Source of the DNA: Bacteroidota bacterium
GTDB lineage: Bacteria > Bacteroidota > Bacteroidia > Chitinophagales > Saprospiraceae
Length of the DNA stretch: 49,456 nt
Direction of reading: 5' to 3'
NCBI GenBank assembly: GCA_029561355.1
Contig: JAKQJD010000156.1
Span: forward strand, 1-49,456
The position numbers were made by a program, and so were the translations under genes. Positions 37,131 to 46,119 of the stretch are shown piece after piece (position 1 is the first letter of the stretch; each line of letters opens with the position of its first letter). Below the pieces are notes generated by a model that did not search any database, had not been told where the DNA came from, and saw nothing but the letters and a program-made list of their open reading frames with translations.

Positions 37131-38129
37131 TCAAAAATAACGCGGCGAAGAAACTTTTTTCACTTTGATATCGAATTCATAACCTACGACAATTTCCAGT
37201 GAATTGGTTGCCGCCTGCCGCAATTGACTCAGGGTCAGGTCGTATGCCGCGCCGAACCGCAAACCGTTCAGCAGGTAGTACATGGCCCACACATTGGCGG
37301 ATGACGCGGAGGACCGTTTCATTTCCACCGCGGTGCGCCACGATGCACCGACGCGCAGCGTCTGGTTGAAAAATACCGAACAATCCAGATCCAGTTCTGT
37401 TGGCGAACCGATGTTCTGAAACGTTTCATCCCGGCGGAAAGAACTGAACCAGCCCGTGCTTTTCAGCAGCAAAGCGGGTTTGATCTGCACTCTCCCATTG
37501 TCGGCCAATGGAAACGTAGCCCCTACAGTTGTGTAATAATGCCGGTACGTTTTGGCATAAAACGCATAATCGCCGCCCGCCGCCCGCCGCAGATCATGCT
37601 CCACGATGCGCGGACTGCTGATGCCCGCATAAAACCGGTCGCCGTATAAAAAAAGCCCGACGCCGACGTTGGGCAGCCAGCGGCTCTGGTTGTTTTGAAA
37701 TACGCCGTCGATGCCGTCTTCCAGCAAAATATCGAACCAGTCACCGTGCCAGTTGGCCAGACTGGCCTGCAATCCAGCCGACAACTGCATATGCGCGCCG
37801 ACCGGGAACCGGTATGCGTAAGCGGTTGATAAATCGAATGTTTCCGAGGGGCCGATCTTGTCGTGTGTCAGGGTGCCGCCCAGCGCGATCCGGTTGTTCG
37901 CCAGCGGCGAATGAATGCTCAGCGATTGGCCCACCGGCGCGCCGTCGAGGCCCAGCCATTGCTGCCGGTGCGTAACCGACATAGCCAGGTGGTCGCTGGT
38001 ACCTGCACAAGCGGGATTGAACAGCAGGTTATTAAAAGTAAACTGGGTCAGCATCGGATCTTGCTGCGCCTGCAAACCGAAGGGCGACAAACATCCCAGC
38101 AAACCAAGAAAAAGTAATGTTTTTTGCAT
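37131..38129 (-). CDS. PorP/SprF family type IX secretion membrane protein
   Basis: A 332-aa protein with a signal peptide (about 1-21, ends LQAQ) and the family start QDPMLTQFTFNNLLFNPACAG, followed by VTHRQQWLGLDGAPVGQSLS and a series of amphipathic beta strands of an outer-membrane barrel (GVGLFLYGDRFYAGISS, LLNGLRFGAAYDLTLSQL). PorP/SprF proteins work with the T9SS to place or anchor secreted cargo at the cell surface. It is upstream of the PorE-like gene in a probable two-gene unit. Which cargo it serves is unknown; five T9SS-tailed proteins are encoded elsewhere in this window. Confidence 0.93.
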   Translation of the reverse strand: MQKTLLFLGLLGCLSPFGLQAQQDPMLTQFTFNNLLFNPACAGTSDHLAMSVTHRQQWLGLDGAPVGQSLSIHSPLANNRIALGGTLTHDKIGPSETFDLSTAYAYRFPVGAHMQLSAGLQASLANWHGDWFDILLEDGIDGVFQNNQSRWLPNVGVGLFLYGDRFYAGISSPRIVEHDLRRAAGGDYAFYAKTYRHYYTTVGATFPLADNGRVQIKPALLLKSTGWFSSFRRDETFQNIGSPTELDLDCSVFFNQTLRVGASWRTAVEMKRSSASSANVWAMYYLLNGLRFGAAYDLTLSQLRQAATNSLEIVVGYEFDIKVKKVSSPRYF

Positions 38130-38293
38130 GAAAAAACCGCGTTTTTGAGCAGTACAACTAAAAAACCGGCAGCGGCAGGATTACGGTGCGTTTGAAAATT
38201 TCAAACACCCGCTTAGACGTATAATTGTGCCAAAAAGCACAAAATCACACAGTCAGAGGATTATTTTTAATAATATTAACGTTCCTGTGGGAC

Positions 38294-38405
38294 GAAGGTT
38301 GTTGAGGGGTTGAGGGGTTGAGATTGTTGAGGGTGCTTCGATCAAGGCATTCAAGCAGGTCTGAGCGAAGCACCCTCAACAATCTCAAACCCTCAACATT
38401 CTCAA
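38294..38405. repeat. TTGAGG-type inverted repeat with GGTGCTTCG core, second copy
   Basis: 27-bp arms at 38318-38344 and 38362-38388 with a single mismatch, enclosing a 17-base loop. Core and loop are homologous to those at 28250-28292; the loop differs at 6 of 17 positions, all transitions. Flanks are GTTGAGGGG/CCTCAACA runs. It lies between the divergent porP/sprF and MOSC genes. The rest of 38130-38290 is AT-rich, with no recognised promoter box. Confidence 0.9.
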
Positions 38406-38457
38406 CAAACATCCCCCTCCTTTCCATTAATTCCGCAAAATTCGCAAAAATTTGCAG

Positions 38458-39264
38458 ATGCTACTACTCTCCGACATCCGGATTTATCCGGTAAAATCCA
38501 TGGGCGGATTTTCCGTTCCAGAAGCCCTAGCCGGTCCGCGCGGCCTACAGCATGATCGCCGCTGGATGCTGACCGACGAAAACGGCCGCTTTATTTCCCA
38601 ACGCGAAATACCGGACATGGCTTTGCTGGGTACGGCCGTGGACGATGCTTTTTTGCATATTTTCCGGAAAAACAACCCGGAACAGGAAATCCGAATCCCT
38701 TTGGAATATCCGGCCGGCACGCTGCCCGAGATCGCTGTGCAGGTTTGGGATGATACCTGCCGGGCGCAGGTGCTTCCTGCCAAAATAAACAATTGGTTAT
38801 CAACGGAATTGAAACAAACAGTGCAACTGGTGTATATGCCCGACACCACCCGGCGCGACACCGATCCGGCATACACGCCGGAAGGTTTTTACGTGAGTTT
38901 TGCCGACGGCTATCCGTACCTGATCATCGGTCAGGCTTCTCTCGATGCACTCAATGACCGGCTGGATATCCCGCTGCCGATGAACCGGTTTCGCCCCAAT
39001 TTCGTGTTCACCGGCGGCGCTCCGCATGAAGAAGACGACTGGTCGGATTTTTCCATCGGCGGCGTGCAGTTTCGCGGTGTAAAACCCTGCGGTCGCTGCA
39101 TTATTACCACTACGGATCAGGAAACGGCAGAGCGGGCGGCAGAGCCGCTGAAGACGCTGGCAACCTACCGGCAGAAGGGAAAAAAGATCCTGTTCGGGCA
39201 GAATGTGATCCTGACTGGGGCGGAAGGTGTGGTTCGGGTAGGAATGGAGGTGAAAAAGTTGTGA
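38458..39264 (+). CDS. MOSC domain protein (MOSC N-terminal beta-barrel plus MOSC)
   Basis: I start at ATG 38458 (MLLLSDIRIYPVKSMGG), 268 aa. The N-terminal beta-barrel domain (about 1-115; IRIYPVKSMGGFSV, GPRGLQHDRRWML) is followed by the MOSC sulfur-carrier domain (about 120-268; NRFRPNFVFTGG, FRGVKPCGRCIITTTDQ with C211 and C214). MOSC proteins handle molybdenum cofactor sulfuration or use it in reductases of the mARC/YcbX type. No Moco biosynthesis gene is nearby. It is divergent from porP/sprF and followed by a repeat-rich gap. Confidence 0.92.
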   Translation: MLLLSDIRIYPVKSMGGFSVPEALAGPRGLQHDRRWMLTDENGRFISQREIPDMALLGTAVDDAFLHIFRKNNPEQEIRIPLEYPAGTLPEIAVQVWDDTCRAQVLPAKINNWLSTELKQTVQLVYMPDTTRRDTDPAYTPEGFYVSFADGYPYLIIGQASLDALNDRLDIPLPMNRFRPNFVFTGGAPHEEDDWSDFSIGGVQFRGVKPCGRCIITTTDQETAERAAEPLKTLATYRQKGKKILFGQNVILTGAEGVVRVGMEVKKL

Positions 39265-39768
39265 GTTGTGAGTTGTGAGTGGGCCGGCCGGAAGTTTGTA
39301 AAGAAGCCGGGAGAGAGGTATCATGATGAGGTCAATTATCAATGTTCGTTCGTCATAAGCGACCCGGTCGCTCGGTGGTACAAACATTTTCAACCAGCCA
39401 GGCATTCGTTTCTATTGTCCTTTTTCTTGATAAAAAGGACCAAAAATCAAGGCTTTATTCAAATCCTGCGATTTTGCTTGCCATTTCCGACGGGTTCGCA
39501 CCCAAACTCGCCCCGCTTGCAGCGGGCCTCAAACATGGGTGCTCTCTACCGCCTCCAATGGCGCAAAATCGGGATTTGAATAAGGCCTGTCCCAATAAAT
39601 CATGGCGATATTTGTCTGTTTACATCCTTGCAGGACCTCCCTTACAAACCAGGCACTAGTAGAGATGTTGCGCCCAAATAACCAATAACGAATATGGGTT
39701 GACCGCGTTCCCACGATCAACCCATAAACCCATAAACTTATAAACCCATAAACTTATAAACCAACAAC
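39262..39768. repeat. Composite repeat-rich gap between MOSC and rho genes
   Basis: Three parts are visible. 39262-39281 is a short run of GAGTTGTGA units (as at 27147). 39424-39592 is a structured element: CTTGAT/ATCAAG stem, inverted ATTCAAATCC...GATTTTGC arms (39456-39476 and 39563-39583, with an indel), and inner GGGTTCGCACCC and CCCGCTTGCAGCGGG hairpins. It resembles intergenic elements starting TTTCTTGATAAAAAG that I recall from other Bacteroidota. 39699-39726 is a GGGTTGA/TCAACCC hairpin, followed to 39766 by CATAAACC/CTTATAAACC units next to the rho stop. I see no gene here. Confidence 0.7.
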
Positions 39769-41772
39769 CTATCGGTTCATCGACTCCAGAAACTCCTCGT
39801 TGCTGCTCGTGTGCATCATGTGTTTTTTCATGAATTCCATCGCTTCCTCCGGCTTCATATCGGCCAGGTGGTTGCGCAGGATGAACATTCGGGAGAGGGT
39901 ATCCTTGTCGAGCAGCAGATCCTCACGACGTGTGCTCGATTTGGTGAGGTCGATCGACGGATACATGCGGCGGTTGGCCAGGTTGCGGTCGAGTTGCAGT
40001 TCCATGTTACCGGTACCCTTGAATTCCTCGAAGATAACCTGGTCCATTTTGGAACCCGTATCGATCAGGGCCGTGGCCAGAATCGTAAGCGAGCCGCCGT
40101 TTTCAATAGCACGGGCAGCACCGAAGAACTTTTTCGGTTTTTGCAGGGCCGTGGCTTCCACACCGCCGGAGAGCACCTTACCGGAAGCCGGGGCCACGGT
40201 ATTGTAGGCACGTGCCATACGGGTAATGGAGTCGAGCAGGATCACGACGTGGTGGCCGCATTCGACCATTCTTTTTGCTTTTTCCAGCACGATATTGGCG
40301 AGGCGGGCGTGGTTGTCGGCCGTTTCGTCGAAAGTAGACGCTACCACTTCCGCTTTCACGCTGCGACGCATATCGGTTACCTCCTCCGGGCGTTCGTCGA
40401 TCAGCAATACGATCACGTAACATTCGGGGTGGTTTTTGGTAATCGCATTGGCGATATCTTTCAGCAGGAAGGTTTTACCCGTTTTCGGCTGCGCCACGAT
40501 GAGTCCGCGTTGTCCTTTACCCAGCGGGGTGAACAGTTCGATGATCCGGTTGCCGAAATCGCGGCCGGTCGGACTGATCAGCAGGTTGAATTTGGACGTA
40601 GGGAACAGCGGCGTCAGGTAGTCGAACGGTACGCGGTCGCGCACGTCTTTCGGATCCAGGCCGTTGATCTTGGCCACTTTCAGCAGGGCGAAGTATTTTT
40701 CGCCTTCTTTCGGCGGGCGGATAGCGCCGCGCACGGTGTCGCCGGTTTTCAGGCCGAACAGTTTAATCTGCGACGGCGACACGTAAATATCGTCGGGACT
40801 GGTCTGGTAATTATAGTCGGGCGAGCGCAGGAAACCATACCCATCGGGCATCATTTCCAGCGTACCCAGGCCTTCTACCACGCCATCCAGTTCCACGTCG
40901 AATTTTTCTTTCGGCATCAGCGGCATCACCTCAGCCTGTTCCGTGTAGGGAGTATCCGCATCGGGGCGGGTTTCCTGTAGCGGGGCGGCGTTCTGGCGGC
41001 GTTGAACGAGCATTTCCTCGTCCTCCTCTTCGCCGTTTGCCGGTGCTACAAATTCTTCCTCCTCGAGGTTTTGCAGGCGTGTTGCTTCCGGATCTACCAG
41101 GCCCGGGTTGCCGGGGCGCTGATCGCGGTTGCGGTTGCGGTCGCGGCCTTCCCAGCGGTCGCGGCGTCGGTCGTCGCGGCGCAGATCGGGGTTCCAGCGT
41201 TCGCGGCCCTGCGGGTTGTCGCGGCGTTGCTGCTGCTGGTTGGGGTTTTGATTGGGATTGGGGTTTTGCTGCGGGCGTTGTTCGCGGGCAGGCTGGTTGG
41301 GGTTTTCGCGGGGTACGTCCTGCTGTGGCGGACGTTGTTCGCGGTTTTGTGGTTGCTGCTGCGGGTTATCGCGGCGCTGCTCCTGTGGCGGGCGGGCAGG
41401 CTGATTGGGTGCACTGCGGCGCTGGTCGACGGCGGGGCGCGGCTGTCGCGGGTCCTGGCGTTGTGGGCGCTGAACGGGTGGTTCGGGCGCTTTTTCGTCA
41501 GTACGCGGTTCATCCGGCATGTTTTTTTCGACGTTGTCGTCGCCCATCATTTTTACTACTTTGCGGGGGCGGCGGCCAGTTTGCGGATTGGGTTCATCTA
41601 CGACGGGCACGTCTTTGTTGGCCGATTTTTTTTCAATCAGCGCTTGTTCGTCGAGGATTTTGTAGATCAGGTCTTGTTTGGCGATTTTGGCGGCGCCTTT
41701 GATACCCAGTTTCTGGGCAATTTCTCTGAGTTCAGTGACCAGCTTATCGTTGAGCTGCAATATGTCGTACAT
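39769..41772 (-). CDS. rho: Transcription termination factor Rho with long disordered insert
   Basis: A 667-aa Rho, about 250 residues longer than E. coli Rho. A Rho N-terminal helical domain (about 1-45; [26 protein letters not shown]) is followed by a low-complexity stretch of Arg, Asn, Gln and Pro (about 90-225), then an acidic patch ([18 protein letters not shown]). The RNA-binding cold-shock-like domain (about 295-375, [29 protein letters not shown] region) and the RecA-type ATPase (about 400-650; AQPKTGKT Walker [29 protein letters not shown]) are intact. Rho with such an insert is known in Bacteroidota; in Bacteroides the insert drives condensate formation. Its leader is long. Confidence 0.97.
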   Translation of the reverse strand: MYDILQLNDKLVTELREIAQKLGIKGAAKIAKQDLIYKILDEQALIEKKSANKDVPVVDEPNPQTGRRPRKVVKMMGDDNVEKNMPDEPRTDEKAPEPPVQRPQRQDPRQPRPAVDQRRSAPNQPARPPQEQRRDNPQQQPQNREQRPPQQDVPRENPNQPAREQRPQQNPNPNQNPNQQQQRRDNPQGRERWNPDLRRDDRRRDRWEGRDRNRNRDQRPGNPGLVDPEATRLQNLEEEEFVAPANGEEEDEEMLVQRRQNAAPLQETRPDADTPYTEQAEVMPLMPKEKFDVELDGVVEGLGTLEMMPDGYGFLRSPDYNYQTSPDDIYVSPSQIKLFGLKTGDTVRGAIRPPKEGEKYFALLKVAKINGLDPKDVRDRVPFDYLTPLFPTSKFNLLISPTGRDFGNRIIELFTPLGKGQRGLIVAQPKTGKTFLLKDIANAITKNHPECYVIVLLIDERPEEVTDMRRSVKAEVVASTFDETADNHARLANIVLEKAKRMVECGHHVVILLDSITRMARAYNTVAPASGKVLSGGVEATALQKPKKFFGAARAIENGGSLTILATALIDTGSKMDQVIFEEFKGTGNMELQLDRNLANRRMYPSIDLTKSSTRREDLLLDKDTLSRMFILRNHLADMKPEEAMEFMKKHMMHTSSNEEFLESMNR

Positions 41773-42324
41773 GGTGGGGAAAAAAAGTAGTTAGCATCAT
41801 AGCGCGCATACGCCAAAGAGGAGGCGTTTCGGAACGCATACGTGAGGTAGGAAATGAGAGTTGAACAAAAAATGTGAAATCGAATGTTGATTGAAAACTT
41901 TCCGGTGCAGTCGCCTGGTGTGGCCCGAAAGGATTTGATGGGGGAACTTAAACAGACAAATACGAATTATGGATGTGTACGCTGGAAAAACCGCCCGAAT
42001 ATCCTTCCGAAGGAAAACAACGCCTGCATTGCGCAAAAACCACCTTGGTATGGGTAATAAATTCGGGAGACGGCAGGTACCAATTTTTGGAATTGAACGC
42101 TGCAAAGATAAGCCTGTTTTGAAATTCGCTCTATCTTGCGCCGTTTTTTTCAACGTTCCTGCTATATTTTACAAAAATACATGCTGCCATTTGTGTGCCA
42201 GACAAGTTTTTGTAAATATGTAAAGTCAAACGATTGAAATGAAAAATTGTTGCAAACGCCCTTTCTGATTCATTTCACACACCGCACCCGGCCCGGTACA
42301 AGGGCTTCAAACTCATACGGAACT
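41773..42324. promoter_or_regulatory. Divergent rho/serS intergenic region with a candidate rho -7 box
   Basis: 552 bases lie between divergent rho and serS. TATCTTTG on the minus strand (42110-42103) is a perfect TAnnTTTG box, but there is no TTG at the right distance; if used it gives rho an untranslated leader of over 300 bases. On the plus strand, TATATTTT around 42164 is a weak -7 candidate for serS. A 118-codon minus-strand open frame (41797-42153) has no protein-like character. I see no other gene. Confidence 0.4.
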
Positions 42325-43602
42325 ATGCTCCAACTTAAAGTCATCAGAGAAGATAAACAGCGCATTATCAATGGTTTGCGCAAGAGAAACTGGACCGCCC
42401 AGCAGGTGAAAATCATCGACGACATCCTGAAAAAAGATGACGAGCGCCGCGCCAACCAGAAAGAACTCGACGATACGCTGGCCGAACAAAACCGCCTCGC
42501 CAAACAAATCGGCGCCCTCATGGGCCAGGGTAAAAAAGAGGAGGCCGAAACCTTGAAAATCCAGGTAGCGGAACTGAAAACCCTCACCAAAACCCTCGAA
42601 GAACGCACCGGAAGCATTCAGCAGCAACTCGACAACATGCTGTACTCGGTGCCCAACTGCCCGCACAAAAGTGTGCCCAAAGGCAAAACGCCCGAAGAGA
42701 ACAAGGTGGCCAAGGACTGGAAAAAACCTTTCCCCGCCCTGCCCGAAGACGCGCTGCCGCACTGGGAACTCGCTAAAAAATACAACCTCTTCGATTTCGA
42801 ACTGGGCGTAAAACTCACCGGATCGGGATTCCCGGTTTACCGCGGCAAAGGCGCCCGGCTCCAACGCGCGCTCATCCAGTTTTTCCTCGACGAAGCCGTG
42901 AAAGCGGGTTATGAGGAAATCCTGCCGCCGCTGCTCGTCAACGAGGAAAGTGCCCGCGCCACCGGCCAGTTGCCCGACAAGGAAGCGCAGATGTACAAAT
43001 GCGACGAAGACAACCTTTACCTCATTCCCACCGCAGAGGTGCCGGTGACGAACATCGTACGCGGCGACATTATTCCGATCAAGGACCTGCCAGTGACCAT
43101 GACCGCCTACACGCCCTGCTTCCGCCGCGAAGCCGGCGCCTGGGGCGCACACGTGCGCGGCCTCAACCGCGTACACCAGTTCGACAAGGTGGAACTGGTA
43201 CGCGTCGAGCACCCCGACAATTCGTACAAGGCCCTGGAAGGTATGGTGCGCCACGTCGAAAAACTCATGAACAAACTCGAACTGCCCTTCCGTATCCTGC
43301 TGCTTTGCGGTGGCGACATGGGGTTCAACTCGGCCAAAACCTACGACTTCGAAGTGTGGTCGGGCGCGCAGAAACGCTGGCTGGAAGTGAGTTCGGTATC
43401 GTGCTTCGAAACGTTCCAGAGCAACCGTATGAAACTGCGTTTCCGCGATGCCGAAGGCAAAATCGAACTCGCGCACACGCTCAACGGATCGGCGCTGGCG
43501 CTGGCGCGTATCGTGGCCGCACTGCTGGAAAATAACCAGACGCCGGAGGGAATTACCATTCCGAAAGTGCTGCACCGGTACACGGGATTTAAAATGATTT
43601 AA
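42325..43602 (+). CDS. serS: Seryl-tRNA synthetase
   Basis: I start at ATG 42325 (MLQLKVIREDKQRIINGLRK), giving 425 aa, the usual length; an upstream TTG frame adds 26 unrelated residues. The N-terminal coiled-coil tRNA-binding arm spans about 25-110. The class II core has motif 2 TPCFRREAGAWG...GLNRVHQFDKVE and motif 3 LNGSALALARIVAALLENNQ. It charges tRNA-Ser in the cytoplasm. murA follows on the same strand after a long inverted repeat. Confidence 0.97.
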   Translation: MLQLKVIREDKQRIINGLRKRNWTAQQVKIIDDILKKDDERRANQKELDDTLAEQNRLAKQIGALMGQGKKEEAETLKIQVAELKTLTKTLEERTGSIQQQLDNMLYSVPNCPHKSVPKGKTPEENKVAKDWKKPFPALPEDALPHWELAKKYNLFDFELGVKLTGSGFPVYRGKGARLQRALIQFFLDEAVKAGYEEILPPLLVNEESARATGQLPDKEAQMYKCDEDNLYLIPTAEVPVTNIVRGDIIPIKDLPVTMTAYTPCFRREAGAWGAHVRGLNRVHQFDKVELVRVEHPDNSYKALEGMVRHVEKLMNKLELPFRILLLCGGDMGFNSAKTYDFEVWSGAQKRWLEVSSVSCFETFQSNRMKLRFRDAEGKIELAHTLNGSALALARIVAALLENNQTPEGITIPKVLHRYTGFKMI

Positions 43603-43630
43603 GATTTGATGCTGCTTGCGCAGCACCTTC

Positions 43631-43799
43631 GTAGAGTTAATGGCAACGCGGATGACGCGGATAAAGCGGATTGGCGCGGATTTTTAAAAGGTGTCAATAC
43701 AGGGCACAACAAAAATTTAGCGGATTTTGAAACTGCTGTTTTCAAAAAATCCGCGTCAATCCGCTTTATCCGCGTCATCCGCGTTGCCATTAACTCTAC
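43631..43799. repeat. 55-bp-arm inverted repeat (GCGGATGACGCGGATAAAGC family) between serS and murA
   Basis: Arms 43631-43685 and 43745-43799 are reverse complements with a single mismatch, separated by 59 bases. The inner parts consist of CGCGGAT-type units related to the outer arms at 32502-32543/32699-32732. The outer ends (GTAGAGTTAATGGCAACGC) appear locus-specific. It ends 52 bases before the murA start, on the same strand as both neighbours, so it may terminate serS or sit in the murA leader. Confidence 0.93.
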
Positions 43800-43851
43800 G
43801 AGGGCACTCTACGAACCATATCACAAAAAAAACAATCCATCCTTACCCTAC

Positions 43852-45168
43852 ATGCAAGCAGACAGTTTTGAAGTGATCGGCGGCCGGCCGCTCGGCGGCG
43901 AACTCCACCCCCAGGGCGCTAAAAACGAAGCCCTCCAGATCATCAGTGCCGTACTCCTCACCGACGACGAGGTTACCATTTCCAATGTACCCGACATCCT
44001 CGACGTCAATAAACTCATCGAACTGCTGCAAGGCCTGGGCGTGACCGTAGAGCGTCTGGCGCCCGATACCTACAAATTTTGCGCAGGCACGGTCGATATT
44101 GACTACCTGCGTTCCGACAATTTTATGCGCGACGCCCAGCGCCTGCGCGGTTCGGTCATGCTGATCGGCCCCTTGCTGGCGCGCTTCGGCCGCGCTACCC
44201 TGCCCAAACCCGGTGGCGACAAAATCGGTCGCCGTCGCCTCGACACGCACTTTCTGGGTTTCCAGAAACTGAGCGCCGAATTCAAGTACGACGACGACAA
44301 GGATATCTACTACATCGAGCAACCGCCGGGCGGACTGGTGGGCACGTACATTCACATGGACGAGATCAGCGTGACCGGCACCGCCAACGTGGTGATGGCC
44401 GCCGTGCTGGCCCAGGGTAAAACCACCATCTACAATGCCGCCTGCGAGCCCTACGTGCAGCAACTCTGCCGTATGCTCCAGCGCATGGGCGCCAACATCA
44501 GCGGCCTGGGCTCCAATATGCTCCAGATCGAAGGCGTGGAAAAACTCGGCGGCACCAGCCACCGCTGCCTGCCCGATATGATCGAGATCGGCTCTTTCAT
44601 CGGACTGGCCGCTATGACGCAATCGGAAATTACGATCAAAAACGCCGGCATCGAGCATCTCGGCATCATTCCCCACACCTTCGAACGCCTGGGCATCCGG
44701 ATCGAACAGCGGGGCGACGACCTGCACATCCCTGCACAGGAACGTTACGAGATCAGCACGTTTATAGACGGTTCCATCCTTACGATTTACGACGCACCCT
44801 GGCCGGGTTTCACGCCCGACCTGATGTCGATCATTCTGGTAACGGCCACACAGGCGCGCGGCAGCGTTTTGATCCACCAGAAAATGTTCGAAAGCCGCCT
44901 GTTTTTTACCGACAAACTGATCGACATGGGCGCGCAGATCATTCTTTGCGACCCGCACCGCGCCACGGTCATCGGCCTCGACCGGCGTTATCAGTTGCGC
45001 GGTATCGAAATGACCTCGCCGGATATCCGGGCCGGGCAGGCGCTGCTGATTGCGGCGCTGTCGGCCAAAGGGAAAAGTGTGATCCACAACGCGCACCAGA
45101 TCGACCGTGGTTATCAGCATATCGATGCGCGACTGAATGCGATCGGAGCGGAGATCCGGCGGGGATAA
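43852..45168 (+). CDS. murA: UDP-N-acetylglucosamine 1-carboxyvinyltransferase (MurA), Asp in place of catalytic Cys
   Basis: I start at ATG 43852 (MQADSFEVIGGRPLGGEL), 438 aa. The EPT fold is intact, with GAKNEAL near the start (K24), RRLDTHFLGFQ and FIDGSILTIYDAPWPGFTPDLMS. It makes the first committed peptidoglycan precursor from UDP-GlcNAc and PEP. In E. coli the loop is PGGCAIG with Cys115; here it reads PKPGGDKIGRRR, with Asp at residue 123. The Asp form is known in mycobacteria, Chlamydia and other groups and is insensitive to fosfomycin, so natural resistance of this target is expected. Confidence 0.96.
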   Translation: MQADSFEVIGGRPLGGELHPQGAKNEALQIISAVLLTDDEVTISNVPDILDVNKLIELLQGLGVTVERLAPDTYKFCAGTVDIDYLRSDNFMRDAQRLRGSVMLIGPLLARFGRATLPKPGGDKIGRRRLDTHFLGFQKLSAEFKYDDDKDIYYIEQPPGGLVGTYIHMDEISVTGTANVVMAAVLAQGKTTIYNAACEPYVQQLCRMLQRMGANISGLGSNMLQIEGVEKLGGTSHRCLPDMIEIGSFIGLAAMTQSEITIKNAGIEHLGIIPHTFERLGIRIEQRGDDLHIPAQERYEISTFIDGSILTIYDAPWPGFTPDLMSIILVTATQARGSVLIHQKMFESRLFFTDKLIDMGAQIILCDPHRATVIGLDRRYQLRGIEMTSPDIRAGQALLIAALSAKGKSVIHNAHQIDRGYQHIDARLNAIGAEIRRG

Positions 45169-45188
45169 GCCTCCTGGAAATACCGCCG

Positions 45189-45441
45189 AATACGTCCGTT
45201 TGACCGTCAGACCGGTACCGTTACAGGTCGAATAGGTCTTCCGGACCGCCGATCCCGTTCTTTATCCCGGCTAATACGTCCGTTTGACCGTCAGATACGT
45301 CTTTTATGTATCCAGATAGGTAGAATACCTGTTCTAATACGTCCGTTTGACCGTCAGATACGTCTTTCACGTATCCAGAGAGGTAGATTACGTGTCTGGA
45401 TACGTGAAAGACGTATCTGACGGTCAAACGGACGTATTAGA
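45189..45441. repeat. Direct and inverted ACGTCCGTTTGACCGTC repeats ending in a perfect 47-bp-arm hairpin
   Basis: The motif TACGTCCGTTTGACCGTCAG occurs in direct orientation at about 45190, 45275 and 45339, and inverted at about 45417. The second and third copies are parts of ~60-base tandem units that continue with ATACGTCTTT and GTATCCAGA. Arms 45333-45379 and 45395-45441 are exact reverse complements with a 15-base spacer. Unequal spacing (85 and 64) and the inverted copy rule out a CRISPR. It lies just after the murA stop. 45442-45641 holds no gene or repeat I recognise. Confidence 0.93.
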
Positions 45442-45641
45442 CGGGATAAATAACGGGTTGTACCCTCTGGAAGACCTATTTGGCGGTCAACACAACGCGT
45501 TCGGCAGTCAGTTGTAATAAAGTCAAACCGGTAAATCATGTGGCTTTGTCTGGTTTTTATTGGGAAAAGGTGACACGTGAATTGCTACCTCCCGCCCCTT
45601 CTTTACATGCACACGTTTGTGATTTGCAGCGAGGCCGAAGG

Positions 45642-45860
45642 TTACCTTCTTTCCGGATCTTTTACCCCTAGTACATTATAAAGCACATACTGGGTAATGG
45701 TAGCTAACAGCGAAATACCGATTGCCATTTTCCAATGTCGGGAAACGATGGTTGATATAGCATCTGTAGAGTGGTAAAAGTAAATCTCTAACAGCACAAA
45801 AGCGACTACATAAATGATTATTCCAGCGAAGAAGCCAAGAGCAAGTTTTTGAAATTTCAT
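45642..45860 (-). CDS. Small two-helix membrane protein, unknown
   Basis: A 72-aa frame, MKFQKLALGFFAGIIIYV to VLGVKDPERR. Two hydrophobic stretches (about 5-28 and 46-63) joined by a polar loop (HSTDAISTIVSRHWKM) make a plausible helical hairpin in the inner membrane. I do not recognise the family. It stands alone on the minus strand between the murA repeat and the XRE gene. The protein-like composition favours a real gene, but no promoter or Shine-Dalgarno supports it. Confidence 0.55.
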   Translation of the reverse strand: MKFQKLALGFFAGIIIYVVAFVLLEIYFYHSTDAISTIVSRHWKMAIGISLLATITQYVLYNVLGVKDPERR

Positions 45861-46040
45861 TTTTTAAAATTTGAATTGAATTGGGATAATGGCAACAATT
45901 GTTTTTTACTTCTTTTTCAGGAGTTTCAGGTAATCCTCCTTAGAATAACTTTGACAAAAATACTGTCCGCCTACCCTCGAAAAAAGGAACCAAAAGTTGA
46001 ATTTCAGACGAATTTGGTTGAATTTCAGGTTTTCATGCCC

Positions 46041-46068
46041 TTGTGTTTCGCCTGGCCGATTATATTTG
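46041..46068 (+). promoter_or_regulatory. Promoter of the XRE-DUF3667 unit (TTG-N17-TATATTTG)
   Basis: TTG (46041-46043), 17 bases, then TATATTTG (46061-46068), a full match to TAnnTTTG. The XRE ATG is 51 bases downstream. The stretch 45861-46040 before it has nothing else recognised. Confidence 0.7.
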
Positions 46069-46119
46069 TCCTTCATCCCCCCCGCACGCACTTCATTTAT
46101 CACCTAAAGAACTCACCGC

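Noticed and set aside
39424..39592. Insertion sequence between the MOSC and rho genes
   Set aside because: The element is structured but has no open frame for a transposase and no target-site duplication I can identify.
39811..41790. Long plus-strand frames opposite rho
   Set aside because: They are antisense shadows of the rho coding sequence; the rho frame has full motif support.
41797..42153. 118-codon minus-strand frame upstream of rho
   Set aside because: No recognisable domain, odd composition, and it occupies the divergent promoter region of rho and serS.
45189..45441. Possible CRISPR-like array (repeated 20-base motif)
   Set aside because: Only three direct copies, unequal spacing of 85 and 64 bases, an inverted copy, repeated 'spacers', and no cas gene in the window.
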